From positions 1 to 36,788 of the forward strand of contig NZ_JARKOT010000014.1 of the NCBI RefSeq assembly GCF_029977985.1: DNA of 36,788 nucleotides, written 5' to 3'. Origin of the DNA: Propioniciclava sp. (GTDB taxonomy: Bacteria; Actinomycetota; Actinomycetes; Propionibacteriales; Propionibacteriaceae). This document shows, in pieces, positions 27,076 to 36,788 of this stretch. The notes under the pieces are model-generated. The model saw nothing but the letters and a program-made list of their open reading frames with translations. It searched no databases and was not told where the DNA came from. Both the position numbers and the translations under genes were made by a program. Each line of letters begins with the position of its first letter. The stretch's first letter is position 1.

Positions 27076-29457
27076 GTGTCCGTGACAGTGCAACGAGGCC
27101 TGACCCCCGAGGAGGTGGCGCAGCGCGTCGCCGCAGGCCAGGTCAACGCGCTGCCGCCGCGCAGCGGCCGCACGGTGGGCGAGATCGTCCGGGCCAACGT
27201 GTTCACCCGCATCAACGCGATCCTCGGCGTCCTGCTCGTCATCGTGCTGGCCACCGGATCTTGGATCAACGGCGCGTTCGGCCTGCTCATCATCGCCAAC
27301 TCGGCCATCGGCATCATCGGCGAGTTGCGCGCGAAGCGCACGCTCGACAACCTCGCCGTGCTCGGCGAGGCTCACCCGCTCGTCCGCCGGGCCGACGGGG
27401 AGCACCGGGTGGCGCGCGACGAAGTGGTGCTGGACGACCTGATCGTGCTCACGCCGGGCGACCAGGTGGTCGTGGACGGCGAGGTGGTCGAGGCCGACTA
27501 CCTCGAGGTCGACGAGTCGCTGCTCACCGGGGAGTCCGACCCCGAGCCGAAAGGGGCCGGCGACGCGGTCATGTCGGGCAGCTTCGCGGTCTCCGGCTCA
27601 GGCACTTATCGGGCCACCAAGGTGGGGGCCGACGCGTACGCCGCGCAACTGGCGGACGAGGCGTCCCGGTTCACGCTCGTGCGCTCGGAGTTGCGCGCGG
27701 GCATCGACCGGATCCTGCGGTTCATCACCTGGCTGTTGATCCCGGTGGGGCTGGCGACCATCGTGGTCCAGCTCATGTACGCCGGCGTCGATTGGCGCCA
27801 GGCCGTCTTGCGCATGGCGGCGGCGCTGGTGCCGATGGTGCCCGAGGGACTGATCCTGCTCACGTCGACGGCGTTCGCGCTCGGTGTCATCCGGCTCGGC
27901 CGCCGCCAGTGCCTCGTGCAGGAACTGCCGGCCATCGAGGGCCTCGCACGGGTCGACGTGGTGTGCGCTGACAAGACGGGCACCCTCACCGAGAACGGCA
28001 TGCGCTGCCGCTCGATCGACCCGGTCGGCGGGCATGACGCGGGCGAGGCCGCCGAGGTGCTCGCCCAACTCGTCGCTGCCGACCCGCACCCCAATGCGTC
28101 CATGCAGGCGATCGCGGAGTCGGTCCCGGCTGCGGCGCGGCCTTGGACGCCGACCGCACGCGCCCCCTTCACCTCGGCCAAGAAGTGGTCCGGGATCAGT
28201 TTCGCCGACGCAGGCTCCTGGGTGCTCGGCGCGCCCGAAGTGCTCGCGTCGGGCCAACTCGTGGCCGAGGCGGAGGAGATCGCCGCCCAGGGCCTCCGCG
28301 TCCTGCTCGTCGGTCGGGCCGAGCTGCCGGTGGACGCCGACGGTGCCCCCGGCGCGGTCGAGCCGCTGGCGTTGGTCGTCCTCGAACAGCGCGTTCGGCC
28401 CGACGCCGCCGGCACCCTGGAGTACTTCGCCGACCAGGGCGTGCAGGTGAAGGTCATCTCGGGCGACAACGCCCGCTCGGTCGGCGCGGTCACCCGCGAG
28501 TTGGGCGTCGTGACCGGCGACCCCGTCGACGCTCGCACCCTCGACACCCCGGAGAAGCTGGCGGACGCCGTCGGCACGGCCAGCGTCTTCGGGCGCGTCA
28601 CGCCGCAACAGAAGCGCGGGATGGTGCACGCCCTGCAGGCCGACGGGCACACCGTGGCGATGACGGGCGACGGGGTCAACGACGTGCTCGCCCTCAAGGA
28701 CGCCGACCTGGGGGTCGCGATGGGCTCCGGCTCGTCGGCGACGCGCGCCGTCGCCAAGGTGGTGCTGCTCGACGATCGGTTCGCGACGCTGCCGCACGTC
28801 GTCGCCGAGGGACGCCGCGTCATCGGCAACATCGAGCGGGTCGCCAACCTGTTCCTCACCAAGACGGTGTACTCGGCCCTCCTGGCGCTGCTGGTGGTGC
28901 TCTGGCGGGTGCAGTTCCCGTTCCAGCCCATCCACGTGACGATCACGGGCTGGTTCACGATCGGCATCCCTGCGTTCCTGCTGTCGCTCGCGCCCAACCA
29001 CGAGCGCGCCCGGCCGGGCTTCGTCGCCCGCGTCATGCGGCTCGGGCTGCCGTCGGGGGTGATCATCGCCGCCGTCACGTTCGTCACCTACTTGCTGGTG
29101 CGGCCGGCGTCCGGGCTGGACAGCGAGGCCGGGCGCGAGCAGGTCGCTGCTGCCTGCTTGGCGGCCCTGATCGTCGCTGCCACCTGGGTGCTCGCCGTCG
29201 TCGCCCGACCCTACGAGTGGTGGCGCATCGCGCTCGTGGCGGCGTCCTTCGGGGCGTACGCGTTCATCTTCCTGCATCCGCTCACCCAGGACCTGTTTCA
29301 TCTCGACTCCTCCAACACGCTGATGATGGTCACCGGTCTGGCCGTCGGTGGTGTGGGCGCCGTGCTCGTCGAGTTGGTGTGGTGGATCCGGGGGTGGGTC
29401 TTCGGCGAGAAGCACCGCTTCTGGAAGAGCCCCGAGCTCGATCCGCGCGAGGCCTGA
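27076..29457 (+). CDS. P-type cation-transporting ATPase (CtpE-like)
   Basis: A P2-like ATPase of about 793 residues with the TGES actuator motif, phosphorylated D299 in DKTGTLTE, hinge [21 protein letters not shown], and about ten membrane helices. The helix-4 sequence [11 protein letters not shown] and the short N-terminus without heavy-metal domains resemble mycobacterial CtpE, a calcium uptake ATPase; another divalent cation is possible. The GTG at 27076 follows CATGCT by seven bases, the leaderless spacing seen elsewhere; the ATG at 27064 lies within that box. It ends 11 bases from convergent leuB. Confidence 0.88.
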   Translation: MSVTVQRGLTPEEVAQRVAAGQVNALPPRSGRTVGEIVRANVFTRINAILGVLLVIVLATGSWINGAFGLLIIANSAIGIIGELRAKRTLDNLAVLGEAHPLVRRADGEHRVARDEVVLDDLIVLTPGDQVVVDGEVVEADYLEVDESLLTGESDPEPKGAGDAVMSGSFAVSGSGTYRATKVGADAYAAQLADEASRFTLVRSELRAGIDRILRFITWLLIPVGLATIVVQLMYAGVDWRQAVLRMAAALVPMVPEGLILLTSTAFALGVIRLGRRQCLVQELPAIEGLARVDVVCADKTGTLTENGMRCRSIDPVGGHDAGEAAEVLAQLVAADPHPNASMQAIAESVPAAARPWTPTARAPFTSAKKWSGISFADAGSWVLGAPEVLASGQLVAEAEEIAAQGLRVLLVGRAELPVDADGAPGAVEPLALVVLEQRVRPDAAGTLEYFADQGVQVKVISGDNARSVGAVTRELGVVTGDPVDARTLDTPEKLADAVGTASVFGRVTPQQKRGMVHALQADGHTVAMTGDGVNDVLALKDADLGVAMGSGSSATRAVAKVVLLDDRFATLPHVVAEGRRVIGNIERVANLFLTKTVYSALLALLVVLWRVQFPFQPIHVTITGWFTIGIPAFLLSLAPNHERARPGFVARVMRLGLPSGVIIAAVTFVTYLLVRPASGLDSEAGREQVAAACLAALIVAATWVLAVVARPYEWWRIALVAASFGAYAFIFLHPLTQDLFHLDSSNTLMMVTGLAVGGVGAVLVELVWWIRGWVFGEKHRFWKSPELDPREA

Positions 29458-29468
29458 CGCCGCAACCC

Positions 29469-30524
<1,056 letters not shown>

Positions 30525-30532
30525 GACCGCCC

Positions 30533-30601
30533 AGCCTAGCGAGAAGGGCACGGACGCCGTCGTGGTCGTCTCACGGAGGCGGGGGCCCGGGCGAGTATCG
30601 T
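30533..30601. promoter_or_regulatory. Divergent leaderless promoters of leuB and ilvE
   Basis: TAGGCT on the minus strand (30538-30533) lies eight bases from the leuB GTG. TATCGT on the plus strand (30596-30601) lies seven bases from the ilvE ATG at 30609. Neither start has a Shine-Dalgarno. The roughly 85-base divergent region may carry a shared operator, but I see no clear inverted repeat. Confidence 0.55.
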
Positions 30602-30608
30602 GACCCCC

Positions 30609-31697
30609 ATGCCTGTGGAGTTCGACGTTCAAGCCAACGCGGCCGCCCGCACCGACGACGAGGTCGCGCAGATCCTCGCCGACCCCGGTTTCGGCGACCA
30701 CTTCACTGACCACATGGTGACGATCGCCTGGACGAAGGACGCCGGCTGGCACGACGCCGTGGTCAAGCCGTACGGCCCGTTCGTGCTCGACCCCTCGGCC
30801 GCCGTGCTCCACTACGGGCAGGAGATCTTTGAGGGACTCAAGGCCTACAGGCACGCCGACGGCTCGGTCTGGCTGTTCCGGCCGGAGCGCAACGCGGCGC
30901 GCCTGCAGACCTCCGCGGCCCGCATGATGCTGCCGCAGCTGCCCGTGGAGGACTTCGTCGAGGCGGTCCGCCAACTCGTGACGGTGGACGCCCGCTGGGT
31001 GCCCACCATGGAGGGGGAGCAAAGCCTCTACATCCGCCCGTTCATGATCGCCTCTGAGGCGTTCCTCGGCGTCCGCGCGGCCCAGGGGGTCACGTTCGCG
31101 GTCATCGCCTCGCCCGTCGGACCCTACTTCGGGCCGGCGGGCGTCAAGGGCGTCGACATCTGGGTGACCGACGAGTGGGCCCGCGCCGGCATCGGCGGCA
31201 CCGGCGCCGCCAAGTGCGGCGGCAACTATGCGGCCAGCCTCATCGCCCAGTACGAGGGCTACGACCACGGGTGCACGCAGGTGATGTTCATCGAGGCGTC
31301 CGGCAAGGACCGCGTCGAGGAACTCGGCGGCATGAACGTGTTCTACGTCACCGCCGACGGGGAACTCGTCACCCCCGAACTCACCGGGACGATCCTCGAC
31401 GGCATCACCCGCGACTCGATCCTGACGGTCGGCGCCGACCTCGGCCTCACGCCGGTGCAGATGCGCCTGTCGGCCGCCGAGGTGTTCGGCGGCATCGCCT
31501 CCGGGCGCTTCGTCGAGGCGTTCTGCTGCGGCACCGCGGCTGTCATCAGCCCCATCGCAGGCTTCAAGAGCCAGGCGGGGGAGTGGCGTCCCGCCGATCA
31601 GTCCTTCGGACGCACCCTCCAGATCCGCGATGCGGTGCTCGACATCCAGTACGGTCGAGCAGAAGACCGTCACGGCTGGATGCAGCGCGTCGTCTGA
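30609..31697 (+). CDS. ilvE: Branched-chain amino acid aminotransferase
   Basis: IlvE transfers the amino group of glutamate to the keto acids of valine, leucine and isoleucine, the last step of each pathway. It is a fold-type IV PLP enzyme of 362 residues. The PLP lysine is K202 in [12 protein letters not shown]. Other family marks are [27 protein letters not shown], and [10 protein letters not shown]. The length and motifs place it in the actinobacterial/eukaryotic-type BCAT group. The ATG at 30609 fits the leaderless -10 spacing; an in-frame GTG at 30600 overlaps the -10 box and is unlikely. Confidence 0.95.
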   Translation: MPVEFDVQANAAARTDDEVAQILADPGFGDHFTDHMVTIAWTKDAGWHDAVVKPYGPFVLDPSAAVLHYGQEIFEGLKAYRHADGSVWLFRPERNAARLQTSAARMMLPQLPVEDFVEAVRQLVTVDARWVPTMEGEQSLYIRPFMIASEAFLGVRAAQGVTFAVIASPVGPYFGPAGVKGVDIWVTDEWARAGIGGTGAAKCGGNYAASLIAQYEGYDHGCTQVMFIEASGKDRVEELGGMNVFYVTADGELVTPELTGTILDGITRDSILTVGADLGLTPVQMRLSAAEVFGGIASGRFVEAFCCGTAAVISPIAGFKSQAGEWRPADQSFGRTLQIRDAVLDIQYGRAEDRHGWMQRVV

Positions 31698-31715
31698 CGC
31701 GCCCGAGGAGGACTT

Positions 31716-32276
31716 ATGACGAGCCCGGTCACCGAGCAGCGCGGCAACCTGATGCTCGGTCTCGTGCTGGGGGCCCTCGCGGGCATCATCGCGATCGTGC
31801 TGGCCTGGTTCGCGCTCGTGCCGCGCACGGCCGTTACGGCGACCACCACGCCGAGCCCGACGGCCGCCAGCACCGAGCTGGCCCCCGCCGATCCCGCCTC
31901 GACGCCCAGCGCCGACGCGACGTCGGCGCCCACGTCCACGGCCACGCCGGGAGACTCGGCCTCCCCGGCCGACACGCCCAGCGCAACCCCCAACCCGAAC
32001 GTCGTCACCGAGTTGCAGGCCGGCACGTGGGTGACCGTCCTCAAGTCGCTGCCGCAGGGGTCCGTCTCCGCCGAAGAGGCCCTCGCCCAGGCGGCCACGA
32101 TGGGCAACGAGATGCACCGCCCCGTCGTGCTCGACAGCAACGCCTTCGGGTTCACGCCGAACTACTGGGTCGTCGCCGTTCCCGGCGCCGCCTCCGCCCA
32201 AGATGCCGTCGCCGTCTGCACCGACCTGCACATCGACGACCGCAACCGGTGCTACCCGCGCGAGGTCAAGGGCTGA
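31716..32276 (+). CDS. Membrane-anchored SPOR-like protein
   Basis: The 186-residue protein has a short cytoplasmic start, one membrane helix ([23 protein letters not shown], in part, about residues 12-35), and a Thr/Ser/Pro/Ala linker to about residue 95. A C-terminal domain of about 85 residues ([40 protein letters not shown]) follows. The pattern of two alpha-beta repeats with an aromatic WVV strand resembles SPOR domains, which bind denuded glycan strands at division sites. This assignment is by eye. It lies eight bases upstream of an amidase, the enzyme type that creates such strands. RBS GAGGAGG precedes the ATG. Confidence 0.7.
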   Translation: MTSPVTEQRGNLMLGLVLGALAGIIAIVLAWFALVPRTAVTATTTPSPTAASTELAPADPASTPSADATSAPTSTATPGDSASPADTPSATPNPNVVTELQAGTWVTVLKSLPQGSVSAEEALAQAATMGNEMHRPVVLDSNAFGFTPNYWVVAVPGAASAQDAVAVCTDLHIDDRNRCYPREVKG

Positions 32277-32283
32277 GGCGGCG

Positions 32284-33219
32284 GTGCCCCTCTCCCGGCG
32301 GCGTCTCCTGACCGCGGCCGCGCTCGCGCCCCTCGCGGTACCCCCAGACGCCGCCGCGGCCCCCGCCGTTCCCGCGATCCGGTCGCGCGCCGAGTGGGCC
32401 GACGGACGCGCCGCACGGGGACCGTTGGCCGCCGAGGACGACGTGCGCTTCCTGCTCGTTCACCACACCGTCACCGCCAACGACTACGCCGCCGAAGCCG
32501 TGCCCGCGGAACTGCGGAAGGTGTACGCCTTCCACACGAGCGCCGAGCGTGGCTGGCCCGACATCGCCTACAACTTCTTCGTCGATCGCTTCGGCACCCT
32601 CTGGGAGGGCCGCACCGGCAGCCTCACCGGCCCCGTGGCGGCGGATGCCACCGGGGGCTCGCAGGGGTTCGCGCAGCTCGTCTGCTTCCTGGGCGATTTC
32701 ACGCAAGCTCCCCCGACCCCCGATGCGATGGACGCCGCGGCTCGCCTCTGTGCGTGGCTGGCCGACCGCTACGCCATCGACCTCACCGCTCCGGTCACGT
32801 TCACCTCGCGCGGCTCGAACCGCTGGAAGCGCGGTGCCGAAGTGACGACCGACCCGATCGCCGGCCACCGCGACATGTCCCTGACCGCCTGCCCCGGCGA
32901 TGCCCTCTACCCGCTCGTCCGCACCCAACTGTCGCCGGCCGCCCTCGCTTTCCAGCGGGCCGCGGCGACGCCCACGCCCACCCCGCTGCCGACGCCATCC
33001 CCGACGCCGGCCAGCACTCCCGCGGACGCAGCAGCCGCTGCGACGGGCACGGATCCGGCGTGGATCGTGGGCGGTGCTGGCGCCGCTGCGCTCGCCGCCG
33101 CCGGGGCGGCGTGGGCGATCCGGCGGCGCTCAGCCGGCGAGCAGCCGGATCGCGAGCGCCAGCCCGCCGCCGAAGAGGGCGCAGACGAACCCGATGAGGA
33201 ACCCTCGGACGGTCAGTGA
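32284..33219 (+). CDS. Tat-exported N-acetylmuramoyl-L-alanine amidase (PGRP/amidase_2)
   Basis: This zinc amidase removes stem peptides from peptidoglycan. The N-terminus [19 protein letters not shown] is a twin-arginine signal, matching the tatA-tatC genes in this window. The domain (about 33-220) carries zinc ligands H60 in LLVHHTVT, the histidine of GHRDMS and the cysteine of [15 protein letters not shown] is also typical of peptidoglycan recognition proteins. A Pro/Thr linker leads to a C-terminal membrane helix ([20 protein letters not shown]) and a charged cytoplasmic tail, so the enzyme stays anchored. The GTG at 32284 gives the correct signal peptide. The last 90 bases overlap the convergent gene that ends at 33130. 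Confidence 0.9.
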   Translation: MPLSRRRLLTAAALAPLAVPPDAAAAPAVPAIRSRAEWADGRAARGPLAAEDDVRFLLVHHTVTANDYAAEAVPAELRKVYAFHTSAERGWPDIAYNFFVDRFGTLWEGRTGSLTGPVAADATGGSQGFAQLVCFLGDFTQAPPTPDAMDAAARLCAWLADRYAIDLTAPVTFTSRGSNRWKRGAEVTTDPIAGHRDMSLTACPGDALYPLVRTQLSPAALAFQRAAATPTPTPLPTPSPTPASTPADAAAAATGTDPAWIVGGAGAAALAAAGAAWAIRRRSAGEQPDRERQPAAEEGADEPDEEPSDGQ

Positions 33220-34176
33220 CATCCCCGGGCGGGTGGCCGGGGCCGCCTGCGCCGCAGGGATGGACACGGGCGCGTAGGCCGCGGCCGGGCCCACGGGCTC
33301 GCGAACGGCCGTCGGCAGCACCTCGGTCGGCGCCTCGCGCAGATGGTCGCGGTACAGCGCGTCGGACGCCGCCGGCGCCGGCTCGGCGACGGGGGGTTCG
33401 ACCACTGGCGGCTCGGCGACGAGGGGTTCTGGGGCAGGCGGGGCGATGGGATGGACGCGCGTGGCGTCGGGATCCTCGGTGGGGGCGGGGATGGCCGCGT
33501 GGACGCAGGTGGCTTGATCGTCGTCGGCGGGTGCCCCGGCCCACGCGTCGTCTGCCCACTCCGCACCCTCGGGAGCCATGACCTGCGTGGGGTCGTCCTC
33601 GGCGACCGGCTCGGGTTCCGGCTCCAGTTGCTGGACGGGTTGTGGCACGGGTTCCGGCTCAGGGTCGGGGACGACCACGGGGGCCGGCTCGGGCTCCGGC
33701 TCGGGCATCGGGGTCGCCTCGGCGGCCGGGGCACCCGGCCGGGCCCCCAGCACCTGGATCAGGGTGCTGCGCAGGAGGGGCGACGACACGGGCGGGACGA
33801 GGAAGGTGAGGGGACCGGCGGCGTCCGGCAGGTCGAAGCGGAGCCACTGCTCGCCGCCGAGGGTGAGTGCGGAGAAGGTGCCCCGGGCGTCCGGGTCGAT
33901 CGAGACGCCCCGGTGGTGGTCGACGCCCGCCGCGTCCCGCCAGACGACCCCGGCGCGTGAGTGTTGCAGGACGAGCGCGCCGTAGTCGATGCGCTCGTGC
34001 GGCAGCCCGACGGGGATGACGAACTCCACCGGCTCGTCGTCGGCGACCATGCGGGAGAACCGGGACGCCCCCCCTGCGAGCACCCGGCGGGACAGCTTGG
34101 AGAAGCGGTCGTCGAACGGGGCCAGGTCGAGAGCCGCGACGGCTCCGCGGCTGATCCGGTCAGCGAGGTCGGGCAT
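33130..34176 (-). CDS. Unknown Pro/Glu-rich tail-anchored membrane protein
   Basis: I do not recognise this 348-residue family. Residues 1-145 form a compact, mostly beta domain (VEFVIPVGLPHERIDYGALV, GVSIDPDARGTFSALTLGGE) with no signal peptide. Residues about 150-305 are low-complexity, with repeated PEPEPEP, VVEPPVAEP and TEDPDATRVHP units, some resembling FHA-target or kinase-substrate TQV/TRV motifs. One C-terminal membrane helix ([22 protein letters not shown], in part) ends the protein, so the bulk is cytoplasmic. RBS AAAGGAG and a TATGCT -10-like box precede the ATG. The helix is encoded opposite the tail of the amidase gene. Confidence 0.75.
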   Translation of the reverse strand: MPDLADRISRGAVAALDLAPFDDRFSKLSRRVLAGGASRFSRMVADDEPVEFVIPVGLPHERIDYGALVLQHSRAGVVWRDAAGVDHHRGVSIDPDARGTFSALTLGGEQWLRFDLPDAAGPLTFLVPPVSSPLLRSTLIQVLGARPGAPAAEATPMPEPEPEPAPVVVPDPEPEPVPQPVQQLEPEPEPVAEDDPTQVMAPEGAEWADDAWAGAPADDDQATCVHAAIPAPTEDPDATRVHPIAPPAPEPLVAEPPVVEPPVAEPAPAASDALYRDHLREAPTEVLPTAVREPVGPAAAYAPVSIPAAQAAPATRPGMSLTVRGFLIGFVCALFGGGLALAIRLLAG

Positions 34177-34277
34177 GCGGGCAGCTCCTTTCAGGGTCTG
34201 GGCCGAGCATAGCGACGACGCCGGGCCCCGCCCGTGCGGCGCACGCGGACTGGCCCGCGTCGGGCTTCAGGACAGCA

Positions 34278-34775
34278 TCAGCCGAGCGCTGCGACGGCGG
34301 CGTCGTAGTCGGGCTCCTGGGTGGTCTCGGGCACGAGTTCGGTGTAGATGACCGTGCCGTCGGCGTCCACGACGACGACCGAGCGAGCGTTGAGGCCGGC
34401 GAGCGGGCCGTCGAGGAGGCGGGTGCCGTAGTCGTCTGCGAACGACGAGCGGAACGTCGAGGCGGCGACGACGTTGTCGATCCCCTCTGCGCCACAGAAG
34501 CGGGCCAGGGCGAACGGCAGGTCGGCGGAGACGCACACCACATCGGTGTCCGGCAGCCCGGCGGCGAGTTCGTTGAACCTGCGGACGCTCATCGCGCACA
34601 CCCCGGTGTCGACGCTCGGGAAGATGTTGAGGACGACGCGCCGCCCGGCGTGGTCGGCGAGCGTGACGTCTCCGAGGTCGGTGTCCGTCACGGTGAACGC
34701 GGGAGCGGGGGTGCCCACCGGGGGCAGGTCGCCGACGGTGTGGACGGGATTGCCCTTGAACTTGGTTTCAGCCAT
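34278..34775 (-). CDS. tpx: Thiol peroxidase (2-Cys peroxiredoxin Tpx)
   Basis: Tpx reduces peroxides using thioredoxin as electron donor. The 165-residue protein begins [18 protein letters not shown]. The peroxidatic cysteine is in the Tpx motif [17 protein letters not shown], and the resolving cysteine in [16 protein letters not shown], both present. The ATG at 34775 is preceded by GGAAGGATC, which decides against the longer in-frame start upstream. It is cytoplasmic and appears monocistronic, divergent from cimA. Confidence 0.95.
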   Translation of the reverse strand: MAETKFKGNPVHTVGDLPPVGTPAPAFTVTDTDLGDVTLADHAGRRVVLNIFPSVDTGVCAMSVRRFNELAAGLPDTDVVCVSADLPFALARFCGAEGIDNVVAASTFRSSFADDYGTRLLDGPLAGLNARSVVVVDADGTVIYTELVPETTQEPDYDAAVAALG

Positions 34776-34944
34776 GGCCCGATCCTTCCATGCGGCGCAC
34801 GCGCCTCCAAGGGCGGCCGGGAGCCGCACTGGCCGCGTCCGTCTCGGCCGGCGAGACCGCCGTGACCCGCGGAGGGGGCACCTGACACCATCGAGCGGTT
34901 GACCCGGTGCACCTGCGCCGTATGCCACGAGAGAAGGACGGCCG

Positions 34945-36525
34945 ATGACGACCCTCCCCGTCGCCCCTGACGAGTTCCACCTCTACGACACCACGTTGCG
35001 CGACGGTGCCCAACAAGAGGGCCTGCGGCTGACCGTCGCCGACAAGCTGAAGATCGCACGGCTGCTCGACGATCTCGGCGTCACGTTCATCGAGGGCGGC
35101 TGGCCCGGCGCCAACCCCAACGACACGGCGTTCTTCGCGGCCGCGGCGTCGGGGGAACTCAGCCTGAAGCATGCCCAGCTGACTGCCTTCGGCTCCACCC
35201 GGCGGGTGGGCGGCAAGGCGTCCAGCGACCCGTTGACCAAGGCGTTGCTGGACGCGGAGACGGAGGTCATCTGCCTGGTCGCGAAGAGCCACGACGAGCA
35301 CGTCTTCCGGGCGCTGCGGACCGACCTCGCCGAGAACCTCGCGATGGTCACCGACACGGTGACGTTCCTCACGGGCGAAGGCCGGCGGGTCTTCGTCGAC
35401 GTCGAGCACTTCTTCGACGGCTACCGGGCCAACCCCACGTACGCGCTCGAGGTCGTACGGACGGCCGCGGACGCCGGCGCTGAGGTCGTCGTCCTGTGCG
35501 ACACCAACGGCGGCATGTTGCCCGCGTGGATGGGTGAGATCGTGAGCGCGGCGGGCGCCATCGGCGTCGAACTGGGCATCCACTGCCACAACGACACGGG
35601 GTGCGCGGTGGCCAACACCCTCGCCGCCGTCGATGCCGGCGCCATGCACGTGCAGGGCACGATGAACGGCCACGGCGAACGCACGGGCAACGCCGACCTC
35701 ATCACCGTGCTCGCGAACCTGCAGCTCAAGTACGGCTGGAGCATCGTCCCGCCGGGGAACCTCGCGAAGGCCACCTCGATCTCGCACGCCGTCGCGGCGG
35801 TCACCCACATGCAGCCGAACGCCCGCCAGCCCTACGTGGGTCACTCTGCCTTCGCCCACAAGGCCGGCCTGCACGCTTCGGCGATCAAGGTGGACGCCAA
35901 CCTCTACCAGCACACCGACCCGACCTTCGTGGGCAACGACATGCGCATGCTGGTCTCCGACATGGCGGGGCGCGCCAACATCCAGCTCAAGGGCGGCGAG
36001 CTCGGCTTCGACCTGTCCGATCGCGACCTGGCCGCGAAGATCACCGACGTGGTCAAGCAGCGGGAGGCCGACGGCTACAGCTACGAGTCGGCCGACGCCA
36101 GCTTCGAGTTGCTCCTGCGCGACCAACTGGGCGCCTTGACGCGGCCGTTCGAGGTGCCGCGCTGGCGGGTGCTGACGTTCAGCGAGCCGACCGACGAGGG
36201 CGACTCCGAGGCGACCGTGAAGGTGCGCGTCGGCTCGGTCGTGACCGATCGGGTGGGTGAGGCCTACGGGCCGCTGTCCGCCCTCGACATCGCACTGCGG
36301 CAAGCCCTGACGCCGGCCTTCCCGGCCGTGGAGAGCTACGAGCTCATCGACTACAAGGTGCGCATCATCGAGATGGGGTCCGGCACGGACGCCATCGTGC
36401 GCGTCCTCATCGACACCACCGATGGCGAACGCACGTGGACCACGGTCGGCGTGGGCACCAACGTCGTGGAGGCGTCGTGGGAGGCGCTCCATGACGCCTA
36501 CCTCTGGGGTCTGATGCCCCGCTGA
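34945..36525 (+). CDS. cimA: Citramalate synthase
   Basis: CimA condenses pyruvate with acetyl-CoA to (R)-citramalate, starting a threonine-independent route to 2-oxobutyrate and isoleucine. The TIM barrel begins [14 protein letters not shown] (15-26), with the citramalate-type substrate loop [11 protein letters not shown], the metal site HCHNDTG at about 213-219, and [15 protein letters not shown]. The C-terminal LeuA-type regulatory domain (about 400-526) should bind isoleucine. At 526 residues it fits this group better than 2-isopropylmalate synthase, and the GGWPG loop separates it from homocitrate synthase. AGAAGGA precedes the ATG. Confidence 0.93.
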   Translation: MTTLPVAPDEFHLYDTTLRDGAQQEGLRLTVADKLKIARLLDDLGVTFIEGGWPGANPNDTAFFAAAASGELSLKHAQLTAFGSTRRVGGKASSDPLTKALLDAETEVICLVAKSHDEHVFRALRTDLAENLAMVTDTVTFLTGEGRRVFVDVEHFFDGYRANPTYALEVVRTAADAGAEVVVLCDTNGGMLPAWMGEIVSAAGAIGVELGIHCHNDTGCAVANTLAAVDAGAMHVQGTMNGHGERTGNADLITVLANLQLKYGWSIVPPGNLAKATSISHAVAAVTHMQPNARQPYVGHSAFAHKAGLHASAIKVDANLYQHTDPTFVGNDMRMLVSDMAGRANIQLKGGELGFDLSDRDLAAKITDVVKQREADGYSYESADASFELLLRDQLGALTRPFEVPRWRVLTFSEPTDEGDSEATVKVRVGSVVTDRVGEAYGPLSALDIALRQALTPAFPAVESYELIDYKVRIIEMGSGTDAIVRVLIDTTDGERTWTTVGVGTNVVEASWEALHDAYLWGLMPR

Positions 36526-36528
36526 GGT

Positions 36529-36546
36529 CGGCGCCGCTGAGCGCCG
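36529..36546 (+). terminator. Weak hairpin after cimA
   Basis: CGGCGC and GCGCCG pair around the loop CGCTGA three bases after the cimA stop. The 6-bp stem without a T tract is a weak terminator candidate. Confidence 0.35.
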
Positions 36547-36570
36547 CCCGCCGAGGTCTGGTCGTGGCTA

Positions 36571-36788
36571 GTGTCGTGCGTCATTAGTTCGTTGACGGTG
36601 TGGGATGATGGGGCATGCCATCATCAGTTGTGGAACTGAGTGATCAAGATCGCTTGACGCTGGAGGCTTGGACGCGGTCGAGCACGGTGGCGGCGGGTCG
36701 GGCTGAGCGGGCTCGGATCGTGTTGGCCGTCGCGGAGGGTGTCGGGACGACGCGGGTGGCTGAGCGGGTGGGAGTGTCGCGGCCGACT
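36571..36788 (+). mobile_element. Left end of an IS630-type insertion sequence, cut by window edge
   Basis: The element is inferred from the transposase start at 36615 and a probable terminal sequence beginning after the TA at 36569-36570, the dinucleotide duplicated by IS630/Tc1 elements. The first 44 bases contain a CGTCA/TGACG inverted pair (36580-36596). The composition is visibly less G/C-rich than the neighbouring genes. The right end is outside the window, so the element boundaries are not proven. Confidence 0.6.
36615..36788 (+). CDS. IS630-family transposase, N-terminal part
   Basis: The visible 58 codons start MPSSVVELSDQDRLTLEAW and continue AERARIVLAVAEGVGTTRVA to GVSRPT, where the window ends. 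This is the helix-turn-helix N-terminus typical of IS630 transposases, which bind the element ends. The DDE catalytic domain lies beyond the edge. No frameshift is seen in the visible part. Confidence 0.75.
   Translation, partial: MPSSVVELSDQDRLTLEAWTRSSTVAAGRAERARIVLAVAEGVGTTRVAERVGVSRPT

Noticed and set aside
30525-32231. Upstream extension of leuB to a 920-codon frame
   Set aside because: It lies opposite ilvE and the SPOR-like gene; the real protein starts at the GTG at 30524, where the dehydrogenase fold begins and a -10 box is correctly placed.

Overview
The window is high-GC, tightly packed bacterial chromosome and reads as an actinomycete (Actinomycetota). The evidence is the Pup ligase gene pafA, pafB-pafC, a helY-type helicase, an Rpf domain protein, actinobacterial-type ilv attenuation, and many start codons 6-8 bases behind a TAnnnT -10 box (leaderless transcripts). 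I cannot name the genus from sequence alone. No tRNA, rRNA or CRISPR array was seen, and no gene-free stretch exceeds about 300 bases.

Layout. (1) 1-3701: a ParA-like ATPase, a small ribbon-helix-helix-like protein, the condensin partners scpA and scpB, and an RluB-type pseudouridine synthase, in one overlapping operon. (2) 3704-19285: pafA, FKBP lipoprotein, [photolyase, GH32 levanase, gluQ, LamG-like gene], pafB, pafC, small membrane protein, tatA, tatC, lipid kinase, helY. The outer genes follow the order familiar from mycobacteria (pafA-pafB-pafC-tatA-tatC-helY). The bracketed 6 kb interrupts that order, and its levanase and LamG-like genes are frameshifted. (3) 19282-22525: PAP2 phosphatase, hisF, HIT protein, and a lipoprotein/OmpA-domain pair. 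(4) 22526-26250: ilvB-ilvN-ilvC with a complete attenuator (promoter, leaderless leader peptide, pause hairpin, terminator with T6) and two abutting DnaA-box-like 9-mers upstream; it ends in a perfect 16-bp terminator. (5) 26277-34775: Rpf-LysM protein, CtpE-like P-type ATPase, leuB, ilvE, a SPOR-like protein, a Tat-exported amidase, an unknown Pro/Glu-rich membrane protein and thiol peroxidase. (6) 34945-36788: cimA, then the left end of an IS630-type insertion sequence cut by the window edge.

How the genes work together. ilvBN, ilvC, ilvE, leuB and cimA cover most of branched-chain amino acid synthesis, with isoleucine probably made by the citramalate route; ilvD and leuCD are not here. pafB-pafC and the photolyase concern DNA damage. 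tatA-tatC could export the amidase, which carries a twin-arginine signal. The Rpf protein, amidase, SPOR-like and OmpA-like proteins act at the cell wall. The most notable observations are the broken gene island in the paf-tat block, a levanase in which one beta-sandwich module is nested inside another inside the catalytic domain, the leaderless ilv attenuator with DnaA boxes, and a strongly over-represented GGACGCC/GGCGTCC heptamer that is scarce in the levanase.
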